Assembly: GCA_014338405.1 (NCBI GenBank)
Contig: JTDE01000097.1
Location: forward strand, 309,270-373,269
DNA: 64,000 nucleotides
Direction: 5' to 3'
DNA from: Paragonimus skrjabini miyazakii
Lineage: Eukaryota; Platyhelminthes; Trematoda; Plagiorchiida; Troglotrematidae
The translations under genes were made by a program, and so were the position numbers. Positions 37,401-52,400 of the stretch are shown here, one piece after another. The notes beneath the pieces are model-generated. The model had not been told where the DNA came from. It saw only the letters and a program-made list of their open reading frames with translations, and did not search any database. Each line of letters starts with the position of its first letter. Position 1 is the stretch's first letter.

Positions 37401-40400
37401 CATGCATTTCGGTGGAAGTTCAACTCCCGATCCGAATATGGATATACCCGGTACTTCAATTACGACCGGTTGTTGTTCCGAACTCACAGGAGACGAAGAT
37501 TGTCAGTGTCCTCTCTATTCTTTCAGATATTTCCTTAGTAATATCGTAACCTGACAAGACAGGCTGATCCAATCAAAAGAATACTTGTGACAAAAGATGG
37601 AGACGAAGCCATCTTGAAGTGGCATCTACATAATACGAGTCACGCTACACAAGGATAAGCCACGTCGAGTTCGTTCAGGATGTTTACTCTGGAGAGATGA
37701 AACACAACTACATTGTTTTGCCTGCAAGAATAGCGTGCAGCTCGGTGTCTAAATAATTCTCAAGTGTACAAAATAAAATACTACCCACCAAAGCAGAAGG
37801 AAATGAGACAGTTAGAAGGAAGTTTGTAAAATGAATTAACCCTTCACATGCGTCTCTTTGTCTAAACTTGAAGAGACTATTACGAACCTGATCGACTTCG
37901 GTCACTACGGATTGTAGACAATACACATTCATAGACTAAAGAAAAGTGGGTGGAACGTCAGTGAACTCGTAGACAAACACAAGGAAAGAGAAGAAAGCCT
38001 TTATCATGACAACGACAGCGACGCTCGCGTCCCACAACCAGATAAAATGAAGAACCCCACAAAACCACCTTTTCACTACAAACCTACCCATAATGAGTGC
38101 GCGCTTGAGAATGGGGTAATCCGCTGTCACAGCACTAGAACACAACACATTTAAAGGACATCGATATCGGTCTCACTGACAAATTTCCATCCCATAATGT
38201 CAATTGACGTTAGTTACAGATGTCAGGTTTAAAAATCAAAATACTTAAATCGACCATGGTGTCCATATTCAAGCTAGAAATCCGTGACCTAAGTCATCAG
38301 AAACGAGCTTTTAAAAAAACAGTCTGGTGCGTAACAAGTCCTATCCACTAAGCAAACTCATCATTTCAGTCGGAGTGACTCTGTAGCTAGTACAAACTGG
38401 AAAACCGGGATAGACTTTATTCAAGTGGGTCAACGAGTTGTTTTAGCAAGTCAAACACCGGTAGGTTACCTTAATTGACCCTTAACAAGAGGTGCACAAT
38501 AGGACCGGTGCCGTATTGAGCAAAACTTCGGTTCGTGATAGAACAAATGCCAACACGAAACTCGTTTACCAGCTCACTCCAAACGGGAATGACAGTGATC
38601 AGTACAGACCATCACTCAACAAGGATAGTTTTCGTTTCTGAATTAGAGACATCATTATCGACGGCAATAAATCAATGGCATACACTAATATCCAGCTGCC
38701 AGATGCATCTCGTCGATGAGCAAACAAACGGATCAGTGCTGCACGACAACAACAAAACTAATATCAACAATTTCCAGTAGAATGGATAGCAATTGATCGT
38801 CACAACCGAATGAGTATTAGCGCACTGGCATCCGCACAACCGGTCCGGAAATACACGATTCAATGTTGCGCTCGACTGGTTCTCTTCTCAGTGAAGTTCT
38901 CTCCTTTAATTTGTGATCAAACATGGTGATCAGTGAAGCGTTTCCGCAGAAAATGCATTCATACAAATAAAACAAGATGACTCAATCTGAATGATAGTTA
39001 AATCAATTGAAAAGTTGGTCTACTTGACGAAAAGATACTAGTAAACATAATACACGGGATCGAGCACACAGGTATGTCAAAGATAGGTTTGAAACATGTA
39101 TCACAATCTGAGAGTGTCAGGATTCATGATCCCAATGTGAATACAACGATGTACCAGCCCACACACACACACACACAGCTAGTACCATTCGTTTCTGACC
39201 GGAACCAGGAGAATGTCTGTACATAAACATCATCACAAGTGGCATGCGCCTCACCGCTTGCGGCTCCGCTCATACCGTATGGAATGTAAACTTGGAGGAC
39301 TAAAACACACACACGCACACAAAAGCTGAGCCGTTGTTTGGATTGGGATGTTGCTAAAGGTGGGTAAGGGACAAGCAGTAGAAAAACGTTCATGTGCAAA
39401 CTGGCTGATTCATGTGCATACACTGACGGCTGTGACCGGACAGATAGGTATGGAGGAATACAATAAACGACCGAAAAAGAAAACTGATAAAAGAAAGCAG
39501 AAACTGCCTATGACTACAGCAACTACGTTCCCGTGTCACACACACACACACACACACTTGTCCGGAACAAGTAACACATGCGTACAAGATAGTACTGAGA
39601 AGTCAAACAAGAAACCACATTCAAAAGAAAATGTGCCTACACTAGATGTTCTATAGCAAATCGAAAAGAAGTGCAAAAAGGGAAGTGCACATTAGGTGTG
39701 TCCGCCAGCAAGTGGTTACACATACCGATGGGCAAAACGAAGTGGATAAGCAGAAACCAAGGGGGTAGATCAGGCTCGGTTCGTATCCGATCACGACATG
39801 CACCATGACAGCCCGACACCTGGTAATAGGCAAGCACACGCAAAATGGAACTGTAACCTAAACTTACAATTTTCATCTCTTTTCACTGGACAAAGCGTGC
39901 AAACATGTGAAAGTAAGGTTAATATCTCTTGGATACACGTAATGCACATGCGTATACGATGAACACGTGTGTGTGTGTGTGTGAGCGAGTGGGTGAATGG
40001 AAATGGGAGCAAATAAGATGTATCGAAAACTTACTTGAAAAATTCCGGGTAGCCAGCATTGTGGTTAGAATAGCACCCTGAGAAAACAAAAAAACACTCC
40101 TGATACAACCTAAACAAACATTTCGAAATAATAGCACAGTCAAAAACGGTAGGCGAATCCCTGGACAACTGAGACACCGTGCTTAACTCTTGAGCATACC
40201 CGAACGGCAGACGTCTCTAAGGCTTATTCGTGCGAAGCACTTGCTGAATGCCTTATCAAGGCGAGAATGTTGTTCCAATGAACGGAATGACTAATGCCAA
40301 TACCTGAAGGGACAGTTAAATTAGGGTGGGATTCGTTGTAAAAACGACTCGTCATCCGTCTAAACGTATACAAGGGTTAATTGATCAGCTTGAATGGATG

Positions 40401-43400
40401 AACAGCATTCAAAAAGTAAGAAACATACAAGCCGCCAGCTGTTCACCTTTACCGATTCGTGGATCGCGGCTTACAATCAAGTGGATTAGAAAAATTGTAA
40501 CTATCGTCACTACGGAGATACTTCAACACCACTCTGACCCCCAAACATCCCAAGCTGGTTTAATTCAGACATGAACGATGACCAGTTGTCAAGATATGAA
40601 CACTGATAATCCGTTTAAATAACTCAAATTCGATCATTTAGGCGATGTGGAATGTGACTACTACCACAGTGTCATCGCGAACTAGCGGAGGCCGAAAAAG
40701 CGAACAATGTGCCAAATATTCAGTATACAATGATATCATTAGGACAGTGGGGTTGCTCGGTTAGCATACCAAGAGCAACCGGTCTACCCTCAAATACAAG
40801 ATGCACCCTACTGGCTTGGAATGTTAGAAGTCTTACTAAGAGGATGGTTTGCAAACGGTATTCCGTTTCCTTAGTTGAATTCGTGGTCATACTAAAAAAT
40901 CACGTTCTGGAAAGTAAAGTTAGTGAGCAAGTAAAAGTGAATGTTACAAACCACTCTACTGATTCACCGCACACACACATCCAGACCAAAAAACAAAATC
41001 CCGTATTTGCTATCGGTGGTTGCATGTGCAAATTCTCCCACAGTTGCCGAAACCGTTGTAATAGTAGCGAAAACAACAACTAAAGTCAATGTCAAAACTC
41101 ACATAAGAAGGTGGACAGTACACTTGTCGATCGGGGAAGCTACGTGAGGAAGAAACGCCGATTTTTATCCCAGAGCGCTTACCGATCACAAGTTGTAACA
41201 CCAGTATTGCATCACTGTTTACTGTCCTGATGAATGATCGTGAACTATTGTGAGGCCTTAATGATCAGCCGTCGGTAGCCAGCTCTGTGTTCAATAAACA
41301 ACTTATACAATTATTGGTTATTTGTGTTTAGTTCTGACCACTACTCAAGCTCTAAATCGATTTGAACGTTTAAGCTGGGCACCTTTGTTTTCGTCTCCAT
41401 ATCGATCACGTAGAAGGAATATACATCGTAATTTCTCAATTCTGACTGCCTTATTCGAACAGCTCAAAGGGGTCAAATTTTCCAAACGAAATAACGTACA
41501 CCGAAATTACTCAATAATTGTCGCTGAGAGCTCAAACTGATGCATGACACAAGAGGATGAGTAACTACACGGTTAAGTGATTCAGCAGCTCACCAAAAAA
41601 TAATAGGTTGAATACAAAACAGTGTGTTTCAGTGGTGACTGTGGCTTTGTGATTTTGCACCAAAATAGGAAAATTGGTCAAACGACGAACCTTTAATTTT
41701 CGTCGTGCATTGAACTTCTTCAGGCATTCAACGGTTTCTTGTCGATGTACCACTGAGGCGACTCGTTCACGTTGCTAATTAGAACAAGAAGGAAAAAACA
41801 ATAGAAAAATGAAGTTATATAGCAGTTTGCGGTAACAAAGTAATGTTAAACAACAGATATTATTATCAAAGCCTCTTTAATGATGAGAGTGACTAGCCGA
41901 AGGTCGTTCTGATGAGTGTTTCCCCGATCAACCGGTTGCAGTCTGTTTGTATTGAGCTAATGTATCGCGAAAAAGGTGTTCATACTGATTTATCTGGTCT
42001 GATGGGTAAAGTCGTCACAGTTAGCGATGAGAATAACAGTAGAACTCTGTAAAGTCAGTCACACTTGATGCACAAAGACAGAGATGGTTGAAGTAAAAAA
42101 AAACGTATACTACACGGTCAGAGTAGAGCTTTCGATGTACGTCCTCATCATCATCACCGTTGGCAATAATGGTACGCCAATCGTTAACACTGATGTAGAA
42201 ATATAGCACAGCCAGAAAAAAAAAACAGAAGCCCCAGTTTAGAGATAAGAGAGTTGGGGATTAGTTTACAAAAATCTCAAATCTAAACAACACTCATCCG
42301 TGTTTGTACATCCAGTAAGGAAGTAACCAAGTTGCAAGCGAGAATCGGATGGCGCCTACGTGGCAGTCCTCATTGCATCGCCACATCAACTAGCCGTGCT
42401 TCACACATAATGTAGTTCAACATGTTTGCAGCTACCAAGTTGTTTCATAGAGCCAATTCGTTTATTTTACTAATACACTATCATTCCAACAGCTACTTCA
42501 TGACGTCGACCTGATTGCTAAGGCTCTTCTCCCAGGTAGTCTGGGAAAGTATTGTCCATGCAAAGACTATAAGGCCTGGTGTATGACTGACGTAAATGAA
42601 TCGGAATGTTTGTTGACATGGGCTTTCAGGTCTAAAGACAGTCATCTCTTCACGGTTGGACGCCGACTCGACCTCACATGCCCCGAAAACATCAAGTAGA
42701 TGTTTGATTGCGTGCATGACAGAATGACTGTTGTGTACAAATGATGGATGATCTCTCGACACATCCATTTCCTATCCATCAGCATTTTCTTTCCCCCTCC
42801 CTTCCACCCTCCGTCTATCTTCTACATTATCCGGTTTTGTCTGTCACCCTTCCAAGTAAGCTTCATTAACCATCCATTGAGTGTGCGTTTTTACACAAAA
42901 CTAACCAACCCGATGAACACAATTTCCCAGGTTTTATCACCTCTGTCTAATGTCTCTTCGATCATCAGTCCTCGGGATCATCCGCTGCACATCTATACCG
43001 CCCACGTAAATGCAACAGTGTTTACAGTTTTCAACGTGGTTACCTGTTGTTTGTCTACCCATGAACAAAATATTTAAACGTCAGCCGCCAACAGGTCCTT
43101 TTCCATCTCTTCTTACCAACGTATGTCCTAATCGATTCCCGACTAACTGTTTTGTCTATAACCAACCAGTAACACTTGTCAACAGACGCTTTATTGCTTT
43201 TGGATTCTATATTCTCCTCGTCAGTGTGTGAAACATGTGTACGTTTGCTTGTCCACCCTTAGTGAACGGATCTACCAACTGGAAACAGAGTAGTTATTGA
43301 TAAATACAGAAATATAAGTCCTGTCCGATATCGTGGTCCGCCATTATCAGGAGATGGTGAGTAAATGAAATTAGTGGCATGGATGTTGCTGGTTTCTTGC

Positions 43401-46400
43401 AAAACTATCTGCCGGAAGAATGACGCCCATCACAAGCTATCTTATTTTCAGATGATCTGTGAACACGTGAAGCTAACAAAAGGTAGATATCCACAACTCG
43501 ACAGAGTTGGACCCAGACAACAATGGATTTTAGAAACTATTGAGCTCCTCATTTTAACTTCACTATTTTTTTGCCAGTGGATAGTCGACACAATTTTACA
43601 CGTTTAATTCTGTTTGATTACATGACTCTATAACATTAACACTCATATAATGAATTACTGATTTGTCAGTGGCGATGACGAGGACTTGGCCAAATCTATA
43701 TTGAAAAATACACCACCCCCCTCCATTTGAGTCTTACGGGTAGTGTCCGTGTTGTCCGCTCTTTTTCCTTCCAAAGCCAATGAGCCATAGCGGTGGTCTA
43801 CTGTAAGAGGACCGCCGTTACATTAAGTGTAAAGTAAAGGCATACACCACGTCATTGATAAATGGATTGAGAATAACACAATGTTATGAGCAAGTTGTAA
43901 TACTCTACGGTTCAACGACATCAACCGAAAAACCAAAGCAGTCAAGCTATTGTGACGTTTCCAGCGGATAGCCTAGGGTATTAGATAACGAGATGTCACG
44001 TTTCAGTGATACGCGCACCATCATAAAGCAATCACAGCAGGATCATTGTCAGAATACTCTTTTATGTCAAAACACATTTAGTATGGAGAAAGTGTGATAT
44101 TACCATCCCACTGAGGCTAATACAAGCTACCAAACTTCGACAATCTCGTGTCTAGGTTTTTCCAATCAAAAGTGTCGGATCTCATGCTGTTTCAAGTTTA
44201 CACTACAATTAACGGGCGCCTACAGTTGACCGGTGAAACAGCAAGTCAATCAGCTCAAAATAGTCACGACTATACGTGAATGATCTTACTGTACACGATT
44301 TATCTCCAGCGATCCGAACTCAACAGCCGACGTTGTGTGCGCAAAAGTGATTGAGGCAATCCAAAGGATTTCCATGGTCGTCGTAACGCAACACTTAACG
44401 TGAACTGATGCATGTCTACTCACTGTCTGTCTCTAATTATCCGATTTATATAATCTGTATGTTTTACGTTTGCGATTGATACAAGTAAACGAAGTGTTAT
44501 CATATCACAACATCCGTCTTCTTCCTCTCTTGAGAAAGTAGTCGAAGGGAATCTAGTGTTCCAAAAAATACTGTTTATCAAATGAAAGCCGAAATGTCGT
44601 GCTGTGACCCAAAGGCGCTTTGCCTGCACTATGTAGTACACATCAAGAAACACTTCTGTCAAATAGGAAAGTAGTGTGCAACGTCGAACCAACTGTCTGT
44701 CATATTTCAAAATTAGAGATGGTTTTACAAACACGATGTGGGATGGTTTGATAGTTAGTAGAAGCAGTTAACTCAGATACATACTACCACTAAGCCACTG
44801 AAACCATCATTTCAATCAGTAGTTTGACCACCCGATCAGTGAGAGCAGCACGAATGTGAGCACACTTCAAGCAATCGTGTCTATGAGCATTTCCTTAGTA
44901 AAAACAGCAACGCCTGAAAAACGTTTTGAAACCATACGCAGATCCACGGATGCTTCAGTGCCTCGGCCGCGGTGATCCGACGAGAAGGAGATACAGTGAG
45001 CATGGAATTGATGAGCGCTTTGGCTTCTGTTGTGACGGTGTCCCATTCTGGGGAGGGATACTGCAAAGATGCGTGAAAAGAAAGTTGACGTTAGAAAAGG
45101 TGGTCTGATAATGTAAGTCACAATGGGAAGTGGGAGTTTACTTACATCAAACGCCCCGGATTTTATTTGAGTGTACAGACGGGTTTGGTCTTCATCCCAG
45201 AATGGCGGATAACCGACTAGAAGAATGTAAAGTATTACACCTGTAACAAGAAAACATTTAGAAAAGAGTAATTACTCGAATGGAAAGATGTTTAATCAGT
45301 CGAGTATGAAATCAGATCGACTACAGCTAATTCAAAAGCATTCTGAAAATATTTTCAGGAAACTATGAAAAAGTAACACAACTAAATTAGTACACCGCCG
45401 AGAAGGTGTGAATACTAGTTAAACTCCTAGTACATCAACACCACATAAAGACAAACTGCCTTGTGCATGTATTCGATCGTTCGATGATAATTAATACCGC
45501 AAATCAGTTAATTGCGAGGCGATTGTCTAACAGAGCATGCGAACATCGGGCTGCATAATTAAACTAGTTGTGTGAATAAAACAATCCTCGATGTGACTGT
45601 TGTTCAACTGAACGAGCTGGATTAGTCCATCAGCAAGACCGCTCGCGAAGTACATAGAAATCGATCGATGAGGATGAAATTTCATAGGGTTACCGTTTCC
45701 GAGGCCACTATTGGGTATAAATTTGAATGAAGGGTGAACCTCCCAGATCTACAACGGACCGAAATCGAGATAGAATGACCACTGCGCAGCCGTTAGTAAT
45801 CACGCGGTTCGATGCTCTTGTTCTGACCGACTATTGATTCACCCTGATAGGCATGCGGTAAGTAGCCTGATGAGTGGACACAGAAAATAGGCTCCGCACG
45901 CCACTTCGCTGTCGTTCCCACACACGGCTTCAATAAACAAATTTGAACGAGCAGATTTGAAACATTCCATTCCGTATATGAATAAAGTTGGCTGCAGGCC
46001 GACCAAAACCCAGCTCGACCGATCGGCCAATTAACATCCTAGCAGGAACCATAACACTAAATGATAATCATCACAGCCGGAGTTTGCATAACGATCTCAC
46101 TGAAGAATATGAGATACTACTAAGAAAAAGCGTGCGGAACCAAATATGCTTAAATGGTTTACAGTAAACATGAAGCATTGGAAAAAAAGATCCTCGAACT
46201 GTAAACATATAAGTTGTGGAAAATTGCATAGCACTATTGCGGTATTAGACTGCATAAACGGAGGTTCAGAATACAATTTTAGAGTCAGCTCAATGACCAG
46301 GGTTCGTCCCACCCCATTACCAATGAACGATTTAGGCAAAGATGTTCGACCGGGTTCGATCCTTACAAGAGTTTGTCACTGCATAAATAAAGATGCGCCT

Positions 46401-49400
46401 AAGTATAGCGCCAGACATAAACATTCCCAAAAGGAACGCGTCCATAAAAGCATCACTTGTTTATGCCTGGATAACCGCGTTGTGGTGATGACGTACAGAA
46501 TTCAAAACTACCGCTGTCTTTCGACTTGAGAAATATAACCGCTGCCAACCAGTACACGGTCCGATCGCCATGTCAACAAAGTTTAAATGGACAAAAGGTG
46601 TCGGATGGTAGGTCAATCAATATATGAGTGGGGTTGCAAGTTCTCAAAACGCAACCAAAACTGTGTTGCCTAAAACAGCAGTTGCTGTACATGAATTGAC
46701 CTAATAGGAACCAATAGGGGTTCATAGAGTTTATTGCCTTACTCTCATTCTATTGGTTGACAGTTTACTGGCAAACAATATCCTAATACAATCTCCTTGT
46801 CAGTAAAAATAAGTGTGGCACACTAAACAAAATCCCTTGAGGAGGATTCCCCAGTTTTAATTGCACACGAGCCATCTTCCTCCGAAACTGTCATCGCGGA
46901 AGCTACAATAGTCGCTCAGTTGGATGGCATTTTAATGGCTAAGGTGTCACTTAGCCAATGCGGACACGTCGTCTCGGCATACGGTTTGGTTACATTCGAT
47001 CAAGGAATCAGATGTAGGGGATACCAGCCCACCATACGATACTTATGTAATTCAACTGATGACCTATTTTGCAGTCCAGTGAATTCCATGAGATATATCA
47101 TTTTATATGGAACTATGTCGCTCACGTGCTCACATAGCAACGAAAAATGGTGGTTTGTAAAAACAGAGAAACTAACTAACTAATGATGTACGTCTGATGG
47201 AAAATCATATGCACACAGTGAACGTGTCAAAATGATCCAGACGATAAGTAAGCAATGCGATTTGATTGTGGAATGCAAAACAGAAACGAAGCCGAACAAA
47301 GAGAAATAGGCACACGCGTTTAATGTCACACTACACAGAAAACGTCCCAATAGTTGCGCACGTGTGCGCAAGTCTAAATCACATTTTATTGGAACGTGAT
47401 CAAGGAGGTAGAATACGGAACAATTTATTGGTGAACAACACAGAACGGATCACTAACATTCAACCTTTATGACGTTAGTCATAGGAACAACAACATCTCA
47501 CCACATTGTGATCATGCGACTAACTCACACTGAACTTGCTTGATAACGCTTAAGACTGGTAGTTTGATTACATTTTTGTCAGCCAAGTAGCCTATTATTT
47601 CAGGAACAGCACCACAAACAAAGTATATCACATAGCCGACATTGATTAGTAATTGTGGTATAACCATGAATAAACAAACAAGTGAATTGCAATTTAAAGT
47701 AAGACGAAAACTTCGCATCGACATTTAGTAACTCATCCTATTGAGGACACAATCAAATAGCGGAAACATTTACAATGCTGCATCCATCTAGTCTCCAGTG
47801 ATAGACCCTGTGACAAATGACATTCGTAGTCCGGGTGATGGCCATCAATTATACTGGGTGCACCACAGTTAGTGGTCTCTACACTAACCACAAAATTCCA
47901 AACACAGGTTAACAGATTGTGACACCGACATTCAGCACTCGGCACAGTTTGACTGAAGATAGGGTACAAATGTATACACTTACCACAGGCCCAAATATCA
48001 ACAGCTTTACCGTAAGGTTCTTTGCGTAGAACTTCTGGAGAAAGATAACCAGGGGTGCCGGCAAATCCTACGGTGAAAACAAACGTAACAGATGAGAAAA
48101 GCATTTTAACTTCTCCACACTGACTGAAAATGTGTCGGAGTGAGACGACTGCAGTAAAAATAGTGAAGTTGCACACTCGTCCTCGCCAGCGACGGCACAG
48201 AAAGTCAGTACCGGTGATTGTCAATAACAAATCGACAAAGTGAATGAAACATAGGATGTCGCGAAAAAAAAAACTTGGCGTGAACCCCCAAACTATGAAA
48301 GACAACGCGATGCATTGTAAGGGTTGCTGTTATCGAAGATTTGTCTACTATGGAAACAGACGTGTACCCCTACAGAAATATGTTACCATGAATACAAAAC
48401 ATTTATTTGCACGCAATCGTTGGTTCAGTCATTATTCAACCGACTGACGCTACATTTGGTAGTTATTCTAGTTCCCGGTATTCGTCCATGGCTTTCCGTG
48501 CGTACATCGATTGGTCATTGTCTCTAACAACAGCGAATCAGTGAAAGCATTTAAGCAACTTATTACTCACTGATATTGAGAAAAATCCTGTACAAAGCAC
48601 GACTGTTCAATGTACTAGATCTCAAGCTTTACTCCCCTAGACTCCAAGAGTACTCAACAGTGCGTGTACACATAGGGCTTACCCCTCGAAAAAAACCAAG
48701 ATAGAAACATTTACCGGTTAACTCAGGAAAAATGAACCCTAATTTCATTTATGTACTCCTCACGTGTCTTTATCAACTTACCAATCTATTCCCTGTTGTA
48801 CTTTCAATTAGCTTATCAATCTGAGTGCTGGGGATATTAATGCATACGATTACCAAAGCTTTTTGAAGCTGCCTAGGGTATGTAGTGACTCCGGGATGTT
48901 AGCTATATGACACTTCGTAGGTTTTCGATTAGGTTGAGGCTTTACGAACATCCTGTCCACAGAAGGTAAGGAATTCTGTTTAAATTCCTTTGGGTGCCCA
49001 TGTACATGTTCACGTTAGATTTTTGTGTTGATCAGGCATTTTCATTTACGTTTGAACAGCCTTACTGTTCATCTTTAATGAATTTAAGATCCATAGTTTG
49101 GACAGTCTGATGCAGCAACAGCCTATTAGAACCGATCCTGCTCGATAATCGACTGTCGACGTAGTCACCTGGTTGCACGAACTAACTCCAACCAGTCGAA
49201 CGATGCAGACGGTGATTATTATCCAAGCGATACTGCGAGTTGGGGGGGAGGGAGTTGTGAATTCGAACGCTGTCATGCTATTAGTGCGTGTAGTTATAGC
49301 TGTTCCGATGAACTATCTGACGAGATCAGTAGTCAAACGGTGAAAGCCCGGGTGGCATTTGTAAACCCTGTCAACTGCGGCGTAGGCATCGTGTCAGCCA

Positions 49401-52400
49401 ATAACTGAGGCAGGAGGAGGGCTAAAAGTATAGCGGTCCACCACGTGGAGTCATTTTGTATGGCATGCAGTTGAGTCCGTTCGTGCGGACAATGTCCAAA
49501 GGCCATTTGCCTGCGTTCCTCACCAAGCTTTTCGCAGCAGTTCACGTGTGTGGTGGAAGTGCCGCATAAGCAATGACATAACTCACTGGTGTGTGTATGT
49601 GTGGAATAAGCGAATCTAACGTGCCCATAAGTGACATTGCGACACAGGTTTCTGTAGTTCAAACGTTCTATGAACACCAGCCAATCTTTTATTGCATCGT
49701 ACACCTTTCGCCTGATTTTGGTTACACTAGAAGCGACAGTTCGCTAACAAGTTTAAAATGTACGGTCAAGAAATCGAAGCACTAACTTGAAGGCATGGTT
49801 TCACAGGACGTTGTCGGCCCCACTTTTGGAGCCCAAGGAACTGTGCTTACAGACAAAGAAGAAGGTAGAAGCAGAGTTATTGACGCTCTCATGAGAAACA
49901 ATACCTTTCTTAATCGGGAAACCAGTTTCCTTGTTAGTGGTGTTTTAGACCTTTCCACCTGTTTTTATATATAAACTTACTACGGTGTAATAGGTTACGT
50001 TGTAAATATATACAATCAGTCACAAAATCAGATCCATCAGCTGAAAATTATGGTTAAGCAGGTTCCTCCGACATACAGTCTGGGGCAAGGGCCGGTGGTC
50101 TAATTTTCACGGGGCCGAATCCGGTATACTAACAAAAAGCAACGGGTTTGCGGCCCAAAAGCCAAGCAGTCGAAATCAGCCAGACTTCAATCCCAACAAG
50201 AAACAGCACTGACGCTCGGCGGTAGTTACAGGTGAAGTTTACGCTTCTTGAAAATGAAATTTATAAAGCAGGTTATGGGCTCAGCTGACTGGTGACTATG
50301 TACACGACGTCTTATATCTGTTCTGATTTTGTTTGTCACCTAATTTCAAAAGACAGATGCGTGACAAACAACATCAAACATTACACTAACCCGCCTGATC
50401 TATGGCACTAAGGAAATAAACATTCTAATAAGCCTTGTATGTTTTATCACCAGTTATCTAATTTACAACCTAGATTGGTGTTTCCAATCGTGAACAGTAG
50501 TCTACATAGGGGGTGATTTAAGTTTGTGGAGTTGGTGGCGATAACAGAGAACCGGACAGCAAACGCACTTCAAATTTGTAAGTTATGTTCAGTCTGATGT
50601 TGATATGATGATTGCATCGTACGCAGCTGCCATGCTGACCTTTGGACATGTAGATTAAATGATGCATTTAGTTATCAATGTTATGGGTTTAGTGTTCATG
50701 TAATTCATGGGAAATGAAGTGCGCATCGGTGTTGCGCCTACAGAGCTACGGGGTGATGACGTCGTGTTTACGAACCTAAGCTGTAAATGTTTAGAAAGCA
50801 CTGCTACAGATAAATACGGTTCCCGTCCACTGAATAACACGGCAGGTGGCTCCTATCAAGAACGATGTCAACTTCCGACCTGAAAAGACAACTTTCGTAT
50901 TAACTACTTATATGTATTGCTGAGGAAAATACCTCACAACACACCGCCATGATTTACAGCAGTTCTCTTATTTACATGCACATCAAAGGCAACACCAACA
51001 GAACTATATGGGAACGTAACAAGGTATTTTTCCACAGGAGTCAATAAGATGTACTCATTTCCATTCCGCTCCGGAACCTCAACACAAGGTTTGGACATTC
51101 TTGCAGTAGACAATTCAGTTTCCTATCAGAGCATTTCGTAATTCGGTCGCTGACATTTCACTTAAGCATTTCTACATACATGTCCAGCTAGCGATCACCA
51201 GAAGTTCGTAAACGTGGAGCAAGCCATTCTAAACCTGAAAGCTCATGGGGGAATGTTGACAACAATGGTGGGAATGCCACCAGCAGTCGTGAATGACATG
51301 AAGGAGCTGTGAATGTACAACAGGGTGCACCGCTTACACATTTGTCACAACAATTTAGAATACGGTTGTGAGCGAAACATCTAAAATAAGGTTGGGGTAA
51401 AGTATCCGACACATTTTTATTAGCAATGACAGAATATGAACAATAAAAATGACCTTCCTAGATTGCACACACTGTCTGACAAATAGCCGCTCCCAAAAAA
51501 ACCATCATTTTTTTAATCAGAACTTGTAGCCATGAAAGGGACGGTTTCCAATATTCAGTATACTAACAGAAACACTGTTTCGTTAGCCATGATGATGACA
51601 TCTTCAACTCTTCTAATTAGACTCACCAAGAGATCCTTATCATCATCATCATAACAGCCACGGGCTTAACCAAAAGTTACTGTGACTCGGGCCACCGCTC
51701 ATATCAACAGTGACGTGGAATATCTTAGAAGAAAACGTTACCAAGAAGGATGAGCATTATTAAAAGTAGACTAAGCGGAAGAAGTAGAAACGGTATGCAT
51801 ACAGGTACGTCATTGACTGNNNNNNNNNNNNNNNNNNNNNNNNNNNNNNNNNNNNNNNNNNNNNNNNNNNNNNNNNNNNNNNNNNNNNNNNNNNNNNNNN
51901 NNNNNNNNNNNNNNNNNNNNNNNNNNNNNNNNNNNNNNNNNNNNNNNNNNNNNNNNNNNNNNNNNNNNNNNNNNNNNNNNNNNNNNNNNNNNNNNNNNNN
52001 NNNNNNNNNNNNNNNNNNNNNNNNNNNNNNNNNNNNNNNNNNNNNNNNNNNNNNNNNNNNNNNNNNNNNNNNNNNNNNNNNNNNNNNNNNNNNNNNNNNN
52101 NNNNNNNNNNNNNNNNNNNNNNNNNNNNNNNNNNNNNNNNNNNNNNNNNNNNNNNNNNNNNNNNNNNNNNNNNNNNNNNNNNNNNNNNNNNNNNNNNNNN
52201 NNNNNNNNNNNNNNNNNNNNNNNNNNNNNNNNNNNNNNNNNNNNNNNNNNNNNNNNNNNNNNNNNNNNNNNNNNNNNNNNNNNNNNNNNNNNNNNNNNNN
52301 NNNNNNNNNNNNNNNNNNNNNNNNNNNNNNNNNNNNNNNNNNNNNNNNNNNNNNNNNNNNNNNNNNNNNNNNNNNNNNNTGAAACTGTCCACAGTCTCAA

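Noticed and set aside
46146..46529. 127-codon plus-strand open frame
   Set aside because: It overlaps an opposite-strand frame, has no domain and lies within a CaMKII intron.
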